A DNA stretch of 64,000 nucleotides from Pseudomonas rhizosphaerae (lineage in GTDB: Bacteria > Pseudomonadota > Gammaproteobacteria > Pseudomonadales > Pseudomonadaceae): positions 3,295,001 through 3,359,000 of the forward strand of contig NZ_CP009533.1 in the NCBI RefSeq assembly GCF_000761155.1. The letters run 5' to 3'. Below are positions 39,440 to 49,711 of this stretch, in pieces (position 1 is the first letter of the stretch; every line of letters begins with the position of its first letter). Below the pieces are notes generated by a model. That model ran no database searches. It saw only the letters and a list, made by a program, of their open reading frames with translations, and was not told the DNA's origin. The position numbers were made by a program, and so were the translations under genes.

Positions 39440-40183
39440 ATGTGCCTGATCGTTTTCACCTGGCAGCCCGGCCATGCCCAACCGCTGGTACTGGCAGGCA
39501 ACCGTGACGAATTCCACGCCCGGCCCACTGCGCCGTTGTCCAAGTGGCAGGACCATCCCGGCGTGTATGCGGGGCGGGACCTGGAAGCAGGGGGCAGCTG
39601 GCTGGGCATCGGGCCGAACGGACGCATCGCCGCGCTGACCAATATCCGTCGACCCGGGCAGCCACCGGCCCGGCGCTCCCGAGGTGATCTGGTGGCGGGT
39701 TTTCTGACCGGTGAACAGTCGATCGAGGCTTACCTGCAGGCCGTCACGGATCGCCTGGACCAATACGCCGGATTCAATCTGCTGCTCGGTGATGGTCAGC
39801 GCCTGTGCTACCTGCACTCCGCTGCAGGCACGCCGCAGTATCTGGAGGCGGGCACCTACGGCCTGTCCAATGCCAGCCTCGACACGCCGTGGCCCAAGCT
39901 GGTGAAAGCCCGCCACGGACTGGAGACATTGGGTAGCCAGCCGCAAGCACTGCTGGACATGCTGACCGACGCCGATCAGGCACCGGAACACGCGTTACCC
40001 GACACCGGCGTAGGCCTGGCCACCGAGCGGCTGCTGTCGAGCGTGTTCATCACCGGCGCCAGTTACGGAACGCGGGCCAGCACGGTGGTTATCGTTGACG
40101 CCGATGGTCATCGGGAAATGATCGAGCGCAGCTTTGGCCCGTTGGGCAGCACGCTGGGTGAGGTTCATCTACAGGGAGTCTAA
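39440..40183 (+). CDS. NRDE family protein (TANGO2-like)
   Basis: The 247-residue protein starts MCLIVFTWQPGHAQPLVLAG and then has the defining NRDE motif in GNRDEFHARPT. Further conserved parts are GGSWLGIGPNGRIAALTNIR and GLSNASLDTPWPKL. The fold is that of N-terminal nucleophile hydrolases, with C2 exposed after Met removal as a possible nucleophile. The eukaryotic relative TANGO2 has been linked to heme and lipid handling; the bacterial role is unknown. It is convergent with the DUF4130 gene, six bases apart. Confidence 0.87.
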   Translation: MCLIVFTWQPGHAQPLVLAGNRDEFHARPTAPLSKWQDHPGVYAGRDLEAGGSWLGIGPNGRIAALTNIRRPGQPPARRSRGDLVAGFLTGEQSIEAYLQAVTDRLDQYAGFNLLLGDGQRLCYLHSAAGTPQYLEAGTYGLSNASLDTPWPKLVKARHGLETLGSQPQALLDMLTDADQAPEHALPDTGVGLATERLLSSVFITGASYGTRASTVVIVDADGHREMIERSFGPLGSTLGEVHLQGV

Positions 40184-40189
40184 CGAGCG

Positions 40190-41017
40190 CTAAACCGAGC
40201 GTCCGATACGCTTGCCTTGGCGCTTGCCAATATCGCGGGCCTGCCCGTCGCGCTGCTTGCCGGTGCGCGCATCACTGATCAGGCCAGGAATGAGCGCCCC
40301 TTCAGGCAGATTCTTCCAGAAGCGAGTGGGCAAGTGACCTTGCATGACCTTCGGGTTCAAGCGCGCCGGGTTGAAGATGTGGCTGTAATAGGTCAGCCAC
40401 AGCTCGCCCTGCGGGTCGTGGGCTTGCTGCGCCAGTTGCTGCCACTCCAATGGGCACTGCCGTTCGTGGATCAACTCAGTGCCGTCGTAATAGACACCGT
40501 CCTGTGGCGTTGCGATCAGCCAGCGGCTGCGCCCCATGCGCCCGATGAAGTGCTCGCTGGCCAAGGCCAGGATGTCGTGCGCCGGTTCGTGCCAAGCCAC
40601 GTATTCAGGACCCGGTGGGCCCTCGGCTGCCGCCGGCATCTCGACGAAGCGCAGGAAGGCATGCAGATGATGGCTCTCGCGGCGAACCTGCTTGATACGC
40701 CGGTGCAGCTCACTGCCCAGGCGATCACCGGCCAGCATGGCCGTGCGGTCGCCATGGCTGACGCGCCAGAGCACTTCGTACAACAGGCTCCAGCGTTGCT
40801 CGCCACGGTACTGGGCGGCGCTTTCCAGTAGTTCGATGAGGGCTACGGGAATTCTTGCCTGAAAAGGGCCGATTTCCGCTGGATAGTGCTCGTCCGTGGC
40901 GAACAGGTCCGGCACGGTGTTCCAACCTACGTGACTCGGGTCGATCTGATGGCTGAGCAGCCAACGCGCCTGTTGCCGCCAAGTGGCGAACAGGTCGTCG
41001 CAGTCCAGGCATATCAT
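40190..41017 (-). CDS. DUF4130 / TIGR03915-type putative DNA repair protein
   Basis: The 275-residue protein begins MICLDCDDLFATWRQQARWL and matches the TIGR03915/DUF4130 family. That family is encoded next to a radical SAM protein and in other bacteria is fused to UdgX-type uracil-DNA glycosylases. There is no metal-cluster motif. The segments LRFVEMPAAAEGPPGPEYVA and TYYSHIFNPARLNPKVMQGH look conserved and include charged residues that could bind DNA. It overlaps the upstream radical SAM gene by four bases and shares its LexA-controlled promoter. The biochemical activity is unknown. Confidence 0.8.
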   Translation of the reverse strand: MICLDCDDLFATWRQQARWLLSHQIDPSHVGWNTVPDLFATDEHYPAEIGPFQARIPVALIELLESAAQYRGEQRWSLLYEVLWRVSHGDRTAMLAGDRLGSELHRRIKQVRRESHHLHAFLRFVEMPAAAEGPPGPEYVAWHEPAHDILALASEHFIGRMGRSRWLIATPQDGVYYDGTELIHERQCPLEWQQLAQQAHDPQGELWLTYYSHIFNPARLNPKVMQGHLPTRFWKNLPEGALIPGLISDARTGKQRDGQARDIGKRQGKRIGRSV

Positions 41018-42234
41018 CCCCAGAGCCCCAATTGCTGGGGCTGCGGGCGATCACGCAACTGGTCGCGCAGCAACAGCGTCGAGACTTCCGCCTGCTGCGG
41101 GTGGTAGTCGCTGGTGATGAAGAACGGCTTGGCCTTGGCCAGCACGCAACGCAGGCGGGTCAGGTCTTCATAGCGAATCCGTCGTTGCCGGCGCAGCTCC
41201 ACCAGACGCTTGGTAGTGCGCAAGCCGATCCCCGGAATGCGCGCGATCAAAGCGGGCTCCGCACGGTTGAGGTCCAAGGGGAAAATGCTTCGGTTTTCCA
41301 GCGCCCAAGCCAACTTGGGGTCGATATCCAACGCCAGGTCGCCAGGCCCGGAGAGCAACTCATCCGCCTTGTAGCCATAGCTGCGCAGCAGGAAGTCGGC
41401 CTGATACAGACGATGCTCGCGCATCAAGGGCGGTGCTGCCAGCGGCACGCTCTTGGGGCTGTTGGGGATGGGGCTGAACGCCGAGTAATAGACCCGCTTC
41501 AGGCCGTAGTTGCCGTACAGGGATTCGGCGCTGTGCAGGATGGTGCTGTCATCGGTCTGGTCGGCACCGACGATCATCTGCGTGCTTTGCCCAGCCGGCG
41601 TGAAACGCGGTGCGCGCGGTTCGTTGAGTACGGTCTGCTGGCCCGTGTAGATGGTGCTCATGGCCTTCTTGATCGATTTCACATCTTTTTCCGGCGCCAG
41701 GGTCTGCAGGCTGGCGTCGGTGGGCAGCTCGATATTCACGCTCAGGCGATCGGCGTAGCGACCAGCCTCTTCGATCAGCGCCGGGTCGGCTTCGGGAATG
41801 GTCTTGAGGTGGATATACCCACGGAACTGATGCTCCTCGCGCAGCAGACGCGCGACGCGAATCAGCTGTTCCATGGTGTAGTCGGCCGAGCGAATGATGC
41901 CGGAGCTCAGGAACAGGCCACTGATGCAGTTGCGGCGGTAAAAATCCACGGTCAGGCGCACAACTTCCTCAGGCGTGAAACGCGCCCGTGGCACGTCGCT
42001 GGAGCGACGGTTGACGCAGTACTGGCAGTCGAACAGGCAGAAATTGGTCAACAGAATCTTGAGCAGCGATACACAGCGGCCATCGGGCGTGTAGCTGTGG
42101 CAGATGCCCATGCCGTTGGTCGAACCCAGCCCACCCTTGCCTTCGGAGCTGCGCTTGGGCGCACCGCTGCTGGCGCACGACGCATCGTACTTGGCGGCGT
42201 CGGCGAGGATGCTGAGCTTATCGATCAATTGCAT
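41014..42234 (-). CDS. TIGR03916-type radical SAM putative DNA modification/repair protein
   Basis: The 406-residue protein has the radical SAM cluster motif C66-x3-C70-x2-C73 (NFCLFDCQYCVNR). Extra cysteines at 20, 45 and 54 might hold a second cluster. A helix-hairpin-helix near residue 335 (RIPGIGLRTTKRLVELRRQR) suggests DNA binding. In broad terms this resembles spore photoproduct lyase, another radical SAM DNA-repair enzyme, but no substrate is known. It overlaps the DUF4130 gene by four bases. A LexA box lies 12 bases before its ATG. Confidence 0.85.
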   Translation of the reverse strand: MQLIDKLSILADAAKYDASCASSGAPKRSSEGKGGLGSTNGMGICHSYTPDGRCVSLLKILLTNFCLFDCQYCVNRRSSDVPRARFTPEEVVRLTVDFYRRNCISGLFLSSGIIRSADYTMEQLIRVARLLREEHQFRGYIHLKTIPEADPALIEEAGRYADRLSVNIELPTDASLQTLAPEKDVKSIKKAMSTIYTGQQTVLNEPRAPRFTPAGQSTQMIVGADQTDDSTILHSAESLYGNYGLKRVYYSAFSPIPNSPKSVPLAAPPLMREHRLYQADFLLRSYGYKADELLSGPGDLALDIDPKLAWALENRSIFPLDLNRAEPALIARIPGIGLRTTKRLVELRRQRRIRYEDLTRLRCVLAKAKPFFITSDYHPQQAEVSTLLLRDQLRDRPQPQQLGLWG

Positions 42235-42246
42235 GAAATTTCCCGA

Positions 42247-42266
42247 TACTGTTTTTATGTACAGTA
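42247..42266 (-). promoter_or_regulatory. LexA (SOS) box of the radical SAM/DUF4130 operon
   Basis: On the reverse strand the site reads TACTGTACATAAAAACAGTA. It keeps CTG-N10-CAG and the outer TA pairs and differs from the E. coli-type consensus TACTGTATATANATACAGTA at only two fixed positions. It is centred about 22 bases before the radical SAM start codon, where LexA would block transcription. Confidence 0.85.
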
Positions 42267-42357
42267 CAGAAATACCGACGTTTCATCAACGCCGCCGGTC
42301 GGCCAGAAGCCAGGCCACACGCGGCCTGGAACGGGACGAGCGCTACATAGGCCGGGT

Positions 42358-42753
42358 TCAGTCGATGGTTTCGAACTGATCCTTGATGTAGCGGATTTCG
42401 GTGCGGCCATGGGGCGCCGGCAGACCGTCTTCGCCCAGGTTGACGAACACCAGCTTGTCGACGGTGAGGATGCTCTTGCGCGTGATCTTGTTGCGCACCT
42501 CGCATGTCAGGGTGATAGAGGTCCGGCCGAATTCGGTCGCGGTGATGCCCAGCTCGATGATGTCGCCCTGGCGCGAGGCGCTGACGAAATTGATCTCGGA
42601 AATGTACTTGGTCACTACCCGCTGGTTGCCCAACTGCACGATGGCGTAGATGGCCGCCTCTTCGTCGATCCAGCGCAACAGGCTGCCCCCGAACAACGTG
42701 CCGTTGGGGTTGAGGTCTTCAGGTTTTACCCATTTGCGCGTATGAAAATTCAT
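42358..42753 (-). CDS. Hotdog-fold acyl-CoA thioesterase (YciA-like)
   Basis: The 131-residue protein is a single hotdog domain. LNPNGTLFGGSLLRWIDEEA carries the catalytic region (N/D and the GG loop on the hotdog helix), and VTKYISEINFVSASRQGD follows. This is the pattern of the YciA/acot family, which hydrolyses acyl-CoAs to free acids and CoA. Chain-length preference cannot be read from the sequence. I used the ATG at 42753 (MNFHTRKW) because it gives the family start. It is divergent from ahcY. Confidence 0.85.
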   Translation of the reverse strand: MNFHTRKWVKPEDLNPNGTLFGGSLLRWIDEEAAIYAIVQLGNQRVVTKYISEINFVSASRQGDIIELGITATEFGRTSITLTCEVRNKITRKSILTVDKLVFVNLGEDGLPAPHGRTEIRYIKDQFETID

Positions 42754-42871
42754 GCTGGCTCCTCTGCTCTTCACCTAAGTGTGTCGAATCATGGCAGACC
42801 ACAGCGCCCGCCTCCATTGAGCTTTGCCTATGAATACCATTATCCATCCGACGGTAATCGTCAGAAATACT

Positions 42872-44488
<1,617 letters not shown>

Positions 44489-44508
44489 GCGTTCAGGCTC
44501 TTGATACG

Positions 44509-44532
44509 GCGGGCCAGTCAACGCTGGCCCGC
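44509..44532 (+). other. Hairpin between ahcY and metF
   Basis: GCGGGCCAG and CTGGCCCGC form a perfect 9-bp stem with a six-base loop in the ahcY-metF gap. No T run follows. It could reduce read-through into metF or protect the ahcY message end. Confidence 0.5.
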
Positions 44533-44557
44533 TCGATAGGTTTACCGAGAAACTGCC

Positions 44558-45403
44558 ATGTCTCAAGATCGTCCCTTAAGCTTCGAGTTCTTCCCGACCA
44601 AGACCGATGCCGGGCATGAAAAGCTGATGGGCGTCGCCCGCCAGTTGGCTGCCTACAAACCCGATTTCTTTTCCTGCACCTACGGCGCCGGCGGCTCGAC
44701 CCGTGACCGCACGTTGAACACCGTTCTGCAGCTGGAAAACGAAGTCAACGTTCCCGCCGCTCCGCACCTTTCGTGCGTGGGCGACAGCAAGCAAGACCTG
44801 CGTGGCCTGCTCGACCAGTACAAGGCGGCCGGCATCAAGCGCATCGTCGCGCTGCGTGGCGACCTGCCGTCGGGCATGGGCATGTCCAGCGGCGAGCTGC
44901 GCCATGCCAACGACCTGGTCGCGTTCATTCGCGCCGAAACCGGCGACCACTTCCACATCGAAGTGGCGGCCTACCCCGAGATGCACCCGCAGGCGCGCAA
45001 TTTCGAAGACGACCTGGTCAACTTCGCCCGCAAGGCCAACGCTGGCGCGAGCAGTGCGATCACCCAGTATTTCTTCAACGCCGACAGCTATTTCTACTTC
45101 GTCGAGCGCGTGCAAAAGCTGGGCGTGAACATTCCGATCGTGCCCGGCATCATGCCTATCACCAACTACAGCAAGCTGGCGCGTTTTTCCGATGCCTGCG
45201 GCGCAGAGATCCCGCGCTGGGTGCGCAAGCAGCTGGAAGCCTATGGCGATGACGTGAAAAGCATCCAGGCGTTCGGCGAGGAAGTGATCACACAGATGTG
45301 TGAGCGTTTGTTGCAAGGCGGCGCACCCGGCCTGCATTTCTATACCCTCAACCAGGCAGAACCCAGCCTGGCCGTATGGAACAATCTGAAACTCAGCAGC
45401 TGA
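44558..45403 (+). CDS. metF: 5,10-methylenetetrahydrofolate reductase
   Basis: MetF is an FAD enzyme that reduces methylene-THF to methyl-THF, the methyl donor for homocysteine. Motifs include SFEFFPTKTDAGHEKL (catalytic Glu in FEFFP), CTYGAGGSTRDRT and ALRGDLP. The region ITQYFFNADSYFYFVERVQK follows, and the 281 residues are normal. It is downstream of ahcY and ends before a strong terminator. Confidence 0.96.
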   Translation: MSQDRPLSFEFFPTKTDAGHEKLMGVARQLAAYKPDFFSCTYGAGGSTRDRTLNTVLQLENEVNVPAAPHLSCVGDSKQDLRGLLDQYKAAGIKRIVALRGDLPSGMGMSSGELRHANDLVAFIRAETGDHFHIEVAAYPEMHPQARNFEDDLVNFARKANAGASSAITQYFFNADSYFYFVERVQKLGVNIPIVPGIMPITNYSKLARFSDACGAEIPRWVRKQLEAYGDDVKSIQAFGEEVITQMCERLLQGGAPGLHFYTLNQAEPSLAVWNNLKLSS

Positions 45404-45420
45404 GTCTTTCAGGCGGCCCC

Positions 45421-45452
45421 AAGGCCCTGGCATTTTGCCGGGGCCTTTTTTT
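45421..45452 (+). terminator. Intrinsic terminator after metF
   Basis: AAGGCCCTGGCA / TGCCGGGGCCTT is a 12-bp stem with one G-T pair and a three-base loop, followed by TTTTTTT. It ends the ahcY-metF unit. Confidence 0.93.
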
Positions 45453-45480
45453 GTCGATCACCAGCAGTAGAATCAAGTCC

Positions 45481-46563
45481 ATGCACACTCGAATCGATTC
45501 CTCACGCCCGCAGCTGGTCTACCTGGTATTCGGTGCCGACACCTACCATCGCGAAGCGGTCTTCAGCATCTGCAGCGCCTTGGCGCGCCTGCGGGAAACC
45601 CCCGATCACGGCCTCGACATCCAGGTATTCACCGATGACCCGACGCCCTATCGCGACCTGCCGGTGCGGGTGCGCAATTTCGATACGGCCACCCGCGAAG
45701 CCTGGATGCAGCCGCACGGCTATCATTTCCGCATCAAGCACATGGCGCTGCGCGAAGTGTTGCGCGAGTCCGAAGTGGCCCTGCTGATCGATACCGACAC
45801 CTTTTTCCATCAATCGCCACTGGCACTGTTCGAGCGCATCACGCCGGGCAGCCTGCTGTGCAATTCGATTGGCATTCGCTACGGTGAATGCCCGGAGAGC
45901 GTGCTCTACTCCGCGCTGAGTGCGGAGCTGCTGGCACGCGGGCTGGCCGATGACCAGATGCCGCTGATCAATTCCGGTGTAATCGGGCTGCACGCCGATG
46001 ATGCCGGCCTGCTGGAGCGCTCCATCGAACTGATGGACGATCTGTATCCGCGCGCCGAGGGTGCCTACATTCTCGAAGAGTTCTGCCTGGGCATCGCCGC
46101 CTACAAACGCTACTCGATCCGCGAGTGCCCCGACCTGATTCACCATTACTGGAGCCGCAAGCAACTGTTTCGCGCCAAGGTCATGGCCTGGCTGCGCAAG
46201 CATCAGGACGTACCGCTCGACCCCGTCGCGCTGGACGATACCCGCCAGGTTACCGCGCAACTGCCTCGTCCGCCCGCTGCGCAACGCCTGCTGTTCAAGG
46301 CCGTGACCCTGATGCTGCCCGGTCATCAGCGGCAATTCGTGCGCGAAGTGCTGTATGGCTGCTACCCCCATGCCAACGAGTTCGACCAGGCCTGTGCACC
46401 CGTGTGGTGGGAGAAGGCCCAAGACAACGTCGAGCGGCGCATGCGCACGCCGTTGCAGCCCCGGCAACTGGAGCAATGGCTGGGCCATCCGGGGGTTCGG
46501 TTACTGCTGGGCCGTCGTCGCACTTCCATCTATCAGCACCTGACGAGCCGGCAAAAGTTGTGA
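45481..46563 (+). CDS. GT-A-fold glycosyltransferase-like protein, unknown substrate
   Basis: The 360-residue protein resembles nucleotide-sugar glycosyltransferases of the GT8 kind. It begins with an N-terminal LVYLVFGADTYHREAVFSIC strand-helix unit. A metal-binding DTD is at 104-106 in LLIDTDTFF, then come LINSGVIGLH and a late histidine in IHHYWSRK. There is no signal peptide, so it is likely cytoplasmic. No other polysaccharide genes are close, so acceptor and pathway cannot be guessed. It begins 28 bases after a strong terminator, so it must have its own promoter. Confidence 0.65.
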   Translation: MHTRIDSSRPQLVYLVFGADTYHREAVFSICSALARLRETPDHGLDIQVFTDDPTPYRDLPVRVRNFDTATREAWMQPHGYHFRIKHMALREVLRESEVALLIDTDTFFHQSPLALFERITPGSLLCNSIGIRYGECPESVLYSALSAELLARGLADDQMPLINSGVIGLHADDAGLLERSIELMDDLYPRAEGAYILEEFCLGIAAYKRYSIRECPDLIHHYWSRKQLFRAKVMAWLRKHQDVPLDPVALDDTRQVTAQLPRPPAAQRLLFKAVTLMLPGHQRQFVREVLYGCYPHANEFDQACAPVWWEKAQDNVERRMRTPLQPRQLEQWLGHPGVRLLLGRRRTSIYQHLTSRQKL

Positions 46564-46615
46564 AAGCCCGGCGCAGACCTTTTCAAGCAGGGCAAGGCGT
46601 CGTAATCTCCGGCCC

Positions 46616-47446
46616 ATGGTTGCCATCCTTCGCTCGTTGCCCTCTGCGCTACTCCTTTGCTGGTGCCTGCAGGCCCATGGCGAAACGCTGCGCATCGTCA
46701 CCGATTCTTGGGCACCTTACGCCTACGAAGAGAACGGCAGCGCGCAGGGGATCGACTACGACATCACGGCGCTGATCTTCGAACGCCTGGGCATCCAGGT
46801 GCAGTGGCAGTTCCTGCCGTGGAAACGCTGCCTGGCCATGCTCGACCAGGGTCAGGCGGACGGCATCCTCGACATCTTCCAGACCAACGAACGCGATGCC
46901 AGCCTGTTCTACGCCAGGGAGCCACTGTCGCAAGTGCAATGGGTGTTCTACCAGGCCAACAGTCGTCCTCACCCAGTGCACAGCATGGCCGACCTCAAGG
47001 GGCTGACCGTGGGCATCACGGCGGGCTACGACTATGGCGACGAATTCGACCAGGCTCAGGGTGTCACCCGCGAGAGCGGGCCCAGCCAGGAAGCCAATTT
47101 CGGCAAACTGGCCAAGGCGCGCATCGATCTGTTGATCACCGACCGCCGCGTGGGCGAGTACACCGTCAAGCGTCTGGGCCTGGAACAGCGGGTCAGCCCC
47201 CTACCCTTGGAAATCGGCAGCAATCCGCAGTTTCTGGCAGTGCGCCGGGGCGCCGGGATGGATCTGCTGGTGCAACGCTTCGCCGCCGAACTGCGACGCT
47301 TCAAGCAGGAACCGGCCTATGAGCAGTTGCTGGCGCGCTATGCCGACGCACCAATGAGTGGTAAAACGATACCTTCCGCTGCGCCACCGATCCTCCAGCA
47401 ACCGCCCGCTGGCACCGCTGGGCAGCGTGAAAGCAGCGCAATGTGA
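46616..47446 (+). CDS. Periplasmic solute-binding protein (PBP2/SBP3 family)
   Basis: The 276-residue protein has a signal peptide (about residues 1-22, ending AHG). Its type-2 periplasmic binding fold starts ETLRIVTDSWAPYAYEENGS. IDYDITALIFERLGIQVQWQ and LTVGITAGYDYGDEF are typical of the amino-acid-binding SBP3 family. No ABC permease or ATPase gene is adjacent, so it may be an orphan binding protein, a sensor input, or serve a transporter encoded elsewhere. The ligand is unknown. Confidence 0.8.
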   Translation: MVAILRSLPSALLLCWCLQAHGETLRIVTDSWAPYAYEENGSAQGIDYDITALIFERLGIQVQWQFLPWKRCLAMLDQGQADGILDIFQTNERDASLFYAREPLSQVQWVFYQANSRPHPVHSMADLKGLTVGITAGYDYGDEFDQAQGVTRESGPSQEANFGKLAKARIDLLITDRRVGEYTVKRLGLEQRVSPLPLEIGSNPQFLAVRRGAGMDLLVQRFAAELRRFKQEPAYEQLLARYADAPMSGKTIPSAAPPILQQPPAGTAGQRESSAM

Positions 47447-47455
47447 TTGCTCTGT

Positions 47456-47461
47456 TATACT
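47456..47461 (+). promoter_or_regulatory. Possible -10 box of rhlE
   Basis: TATACT lies about 205 bases before the rhlE ATG; the -35 region is poor. If used, it gives a leader of about 200 bases, a length seen for cold-inducible helicase genes, but no specific fold is recognised. Confidence 0.35.
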
Positions 47462-47667
47462 CGGCCCTTGTGCCAGGCTTACGTCCGGCCGCTCGGCCTT
47501 GCCAAGGCCTCCCGAAGCACCTGCCAGCTGGGCTCGCGCCCGCGCACCGCTTCGTGAAGCGCACTTTGCAACCCCAGCAGGACCGGACGCGACAGTGTCA
47601 CCCCACACCCGTCGCGCCAGGCAAGATTATCCCTCGGGCATAAGCCCCTACTAGAACAGGATTACTC

Positions 47668-49548
47668 ATGTCCTTTGCTTCCCTCGGTCTCTCCGAGGCT
47701 CTAGTCCGCGCCATCGAGGCAGCGGGCTACACCCAGCCCACCCCGGTGCAACAGCGGGCCATTCCCGCCGTGTTGCAAGGCCGCGACCTGATGGTCGCCG
47801 CCCAGACAGGTACAGGTAAGACCGGCGGCTTCGCCCTTCCGATTCTGGAGCGGCTGTTCCCAGGTGGTCACCCGGACAAATCCCAACGTCACGGCCCGCG
47901 CCAACCGCGCGTATTGGTCCTGACCCCCACTCGCGAACTCGCGGCCCAGGTTCACGACAGCTTCAAGACCTACGCCCGTGACCTGAAATTCGTCAGCGCC
48001 TGCATCTTCGGCGGCGTCGGCATGAACCCGCAGGTCCAGGCCATGTCCCGCGGTGTCGACGTGTTGGTAGCCTGCCCCGGTCGCCTGCTCGACCTGTGTG
48101 GCCAGGGCAGCGTCGATCTGTCCCATGTTGAAATTCTCGTGCTCGACGAAGCCGACCGCATGCTCGACATGGGCTTCGTGCACGACGTAAAGAAGGTCCT
48201 CGCACGGCTGCCGTCCAAGCGTCAGAACCTGCTGTTCTCGGCGACGTTCTCCAAGGACATCACCGACCTGGCCGGCAAGCTGCTGCACAACCCCGAGCGC
48301 ATCGAAGTCACGCCGCCCAACACCACGGTCGAGCGTATCGAGCAGCGCGTCTATCGCCTGGCCTCGAGCCACAAGCGCTCGCTGCTGGCGCACCTGATCA
48401 CTCAGGGCGCGTGGGAGCAGGTACTGGTGTTCACCCGTACCAAGCACGGCGCCAACCGCCTGGCCGAGTACCTGGAGAAGCATGGCCTGAGCGCCGTGGC
48501 GATCCACGGCAACAAGAGCCAGAACGCGCGCACCAAGGCCCTGGCCGACTTCAAGGCCGGCTCCGTACGCATCATGGTCGCCACCGACATTGCCGCGCGT
48601 GGCCTGGACATCGACCAGCTGCCGCACGTGGTCAACTTCGAGCTGCCCAACGTCGACGAAGACTACGTGCACCGCATCGGCCGTACCGGCCGTGCCGGCC
48701 GTAGCGGCGAGGCGATCTCGCTGGTCGCGCCAGACGAAGAGAAGCTGCTCAAGAGCATCGAGCGCATGACCAAACAGAAGATCCCGGACGGTGATCTGAT
48801 GGGGTTCGATGCCAGCACCGTGGAAGCGGAAAAACCCGAGGTGCGCGAGCGCCCTCAGGCCAACAACGCGCGCGGTGCCCGCACGCCACGCAGCGACGGC
48901 AGCAGCACCGCCGGCAGTGGCCGCAAGGACAAAGGGAAGGACAAAGGCAAGGAAAAGCCCGCCGGGGCGCGTTCTGAACGCCAACCCCGTGACCAGAAGC
49001 CACGCCAGCCACAGGCTGCACGCGCAGCTGTAGAACCGACGGTGTCCGCCAACCGTGCGCCGGACGAATTCCTCGATGACGAAGTGGACAACTTCGGCAA
49101 TCGTGCGGATTACGTCAGCCCCTACCAGGGCAAGAACCAGGGGCGCGGTCGTCGTCCTGCAGGCTCTGCACCGGCCGGTGCTGCCGCTCCGGCAGCGGCG
49201 CCTCGTCAGGGTCGCCCTGCCGGTGGTGCGCCGCGCAATGGTGGCGGTGCACGTTCGCCCGGCACTGGCGACAACGCCGGCGCCAAGCGCGGTCCGCGCA
49301 GCAACGGGGGTGGCGCGCGTGACGGCCAGCCACGTCGCGATAGCAACCCGCGCAACCGTCGCCCGGCGCGCGACGAGCAGCCACGCCAGGAACCGGCAGT
49401 GAGCGACTCGCGCAACCCGAGCCAACCGGTGATCGTGCACAAGGAATCGAAGATCGATCGTTTCCCCACTGCCGAGCAGCTGGAGCAATTGCCGAGCCGC
49501 CCACGGGGTGAAAAACCTGCGCTGCTGACGCGTAATCGCGAAGGCTGA
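47668..49548 (+). CDS. rhlE: DEAD-box ATP-dependent RNA helicase, RhlE type
   Basis: The helicase core (about residues 1-375) has the Q motif ([13 protein letters not shown]), Walker [10 protein letters not shown] (44-52), [23 protein letters not shown] and [11 protein letters not shown]. RhlE proteins unwind short RNA duplexes and act in ribosome assembly and RNA turnover. The last ~240 residues are low-complexity, very rich in Arg, Gly, Ala and Pro. They include RG-type segments and a Lys-rich stretch ([13 protein letters not shown]), making the protein 626 residues long. Such tails bind RNA and promote condensate formation in other DEAD-box proteins. Confidence 0.92.
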   Translation: MSFASLGLSEALVRAIEAAGYTQPTPVQQRAIPAVLQGRDLMVAAQTGTGKTGGFALPILERLFPGGHPDKSQRHGPRQPRVLVLTPTRELAAQVHDSFKTYARDLKFVSACIFGGVGMNPQVQAMSRGVDVLVACPGRLLDLCGQGSVDLSHVEILVLDEADRMLDMGFVHDVKKVLARLPSKRQNLLFSATFSKDITDLAGKLLHNPERIEVTPPNTTVERIEQRVYRLASSHKRSLLAHLITQGAWEQVLVFTRTKHGANRLAEYLEKHGLSAVAIHGNKSQNARTKALADFKAGSVRIMVATDIAARGLDIDQLPHVVNFELPNVDEDYVHRIGRTGRAGRSGEAISLVAPDEEKLLKSIERMTKQKIPDGDLMGFDASTVEAEKPEVRERPQANNARGARTPRSDGSSTAGSGRKDKGKDKGKEKPAGARSERQPRDQKPRQPQAARAAVEPTVSANRAPDEFLDDEVDNFGNRADYVSPYQGKNQGRGRRPAGSAPAGAAAPAAAPRQGRPAGGAPRNGGGARSPGTGDNAGAKRGPRSNGGGARDGQPRRDSNPRNRRPARDEQPRQEPAVSDSRNPSQPVIVHKESKIDRFPTAEQLEQLPSRPRGEKPALLTRNREG

Positions 49549-49566
49549 TCAAGTTCGGCGGCGCGC

Positions 49567-49630
49567 CGTTCGCGGGCGCCGACCGCTCCCACGGCTGATC
49601 TCTGTAGGAGCGGTCGGTGGCCGCGAACGG
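49567..49630. repeat. REPIN: two inverted REP units
   Basis: GTTCGCGGGCGCCGACCGCT (from 49568) faces TAGGAGCGGTCGGTGGCCGC (from 49606) in the rhlE-yceI gap, just before the shared terminator. Confidence 0.8.
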
Positions 49631-49662
49631 CGCACCACTGCTCCCAAGCCAGGCACAAAAAA

Positions 49663-49696
49663 ACGCCGCAGCCCTCACAGGCTGCGGCGTTTTTTT
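49663..49696. terminator. Bidirectional terminator between rhlE and yceI
   Basis: ACGCCGCAGCC / GGCTGCGGCGT is a perfect 11-bp stem with a six-base loop. An A run precedes and a T run follows, so it serves both convergent genes. Confidence 0.93.
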
Positions 49697-49711
49697 ATGT
49701 CAGCGAATCGC

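Noticed and set aside
47701..49488. 595-codon frame opposite rhlE
   Set aside because: It mirrors the DEAD-box gene and the repetitive tail; no independent coding evidence.
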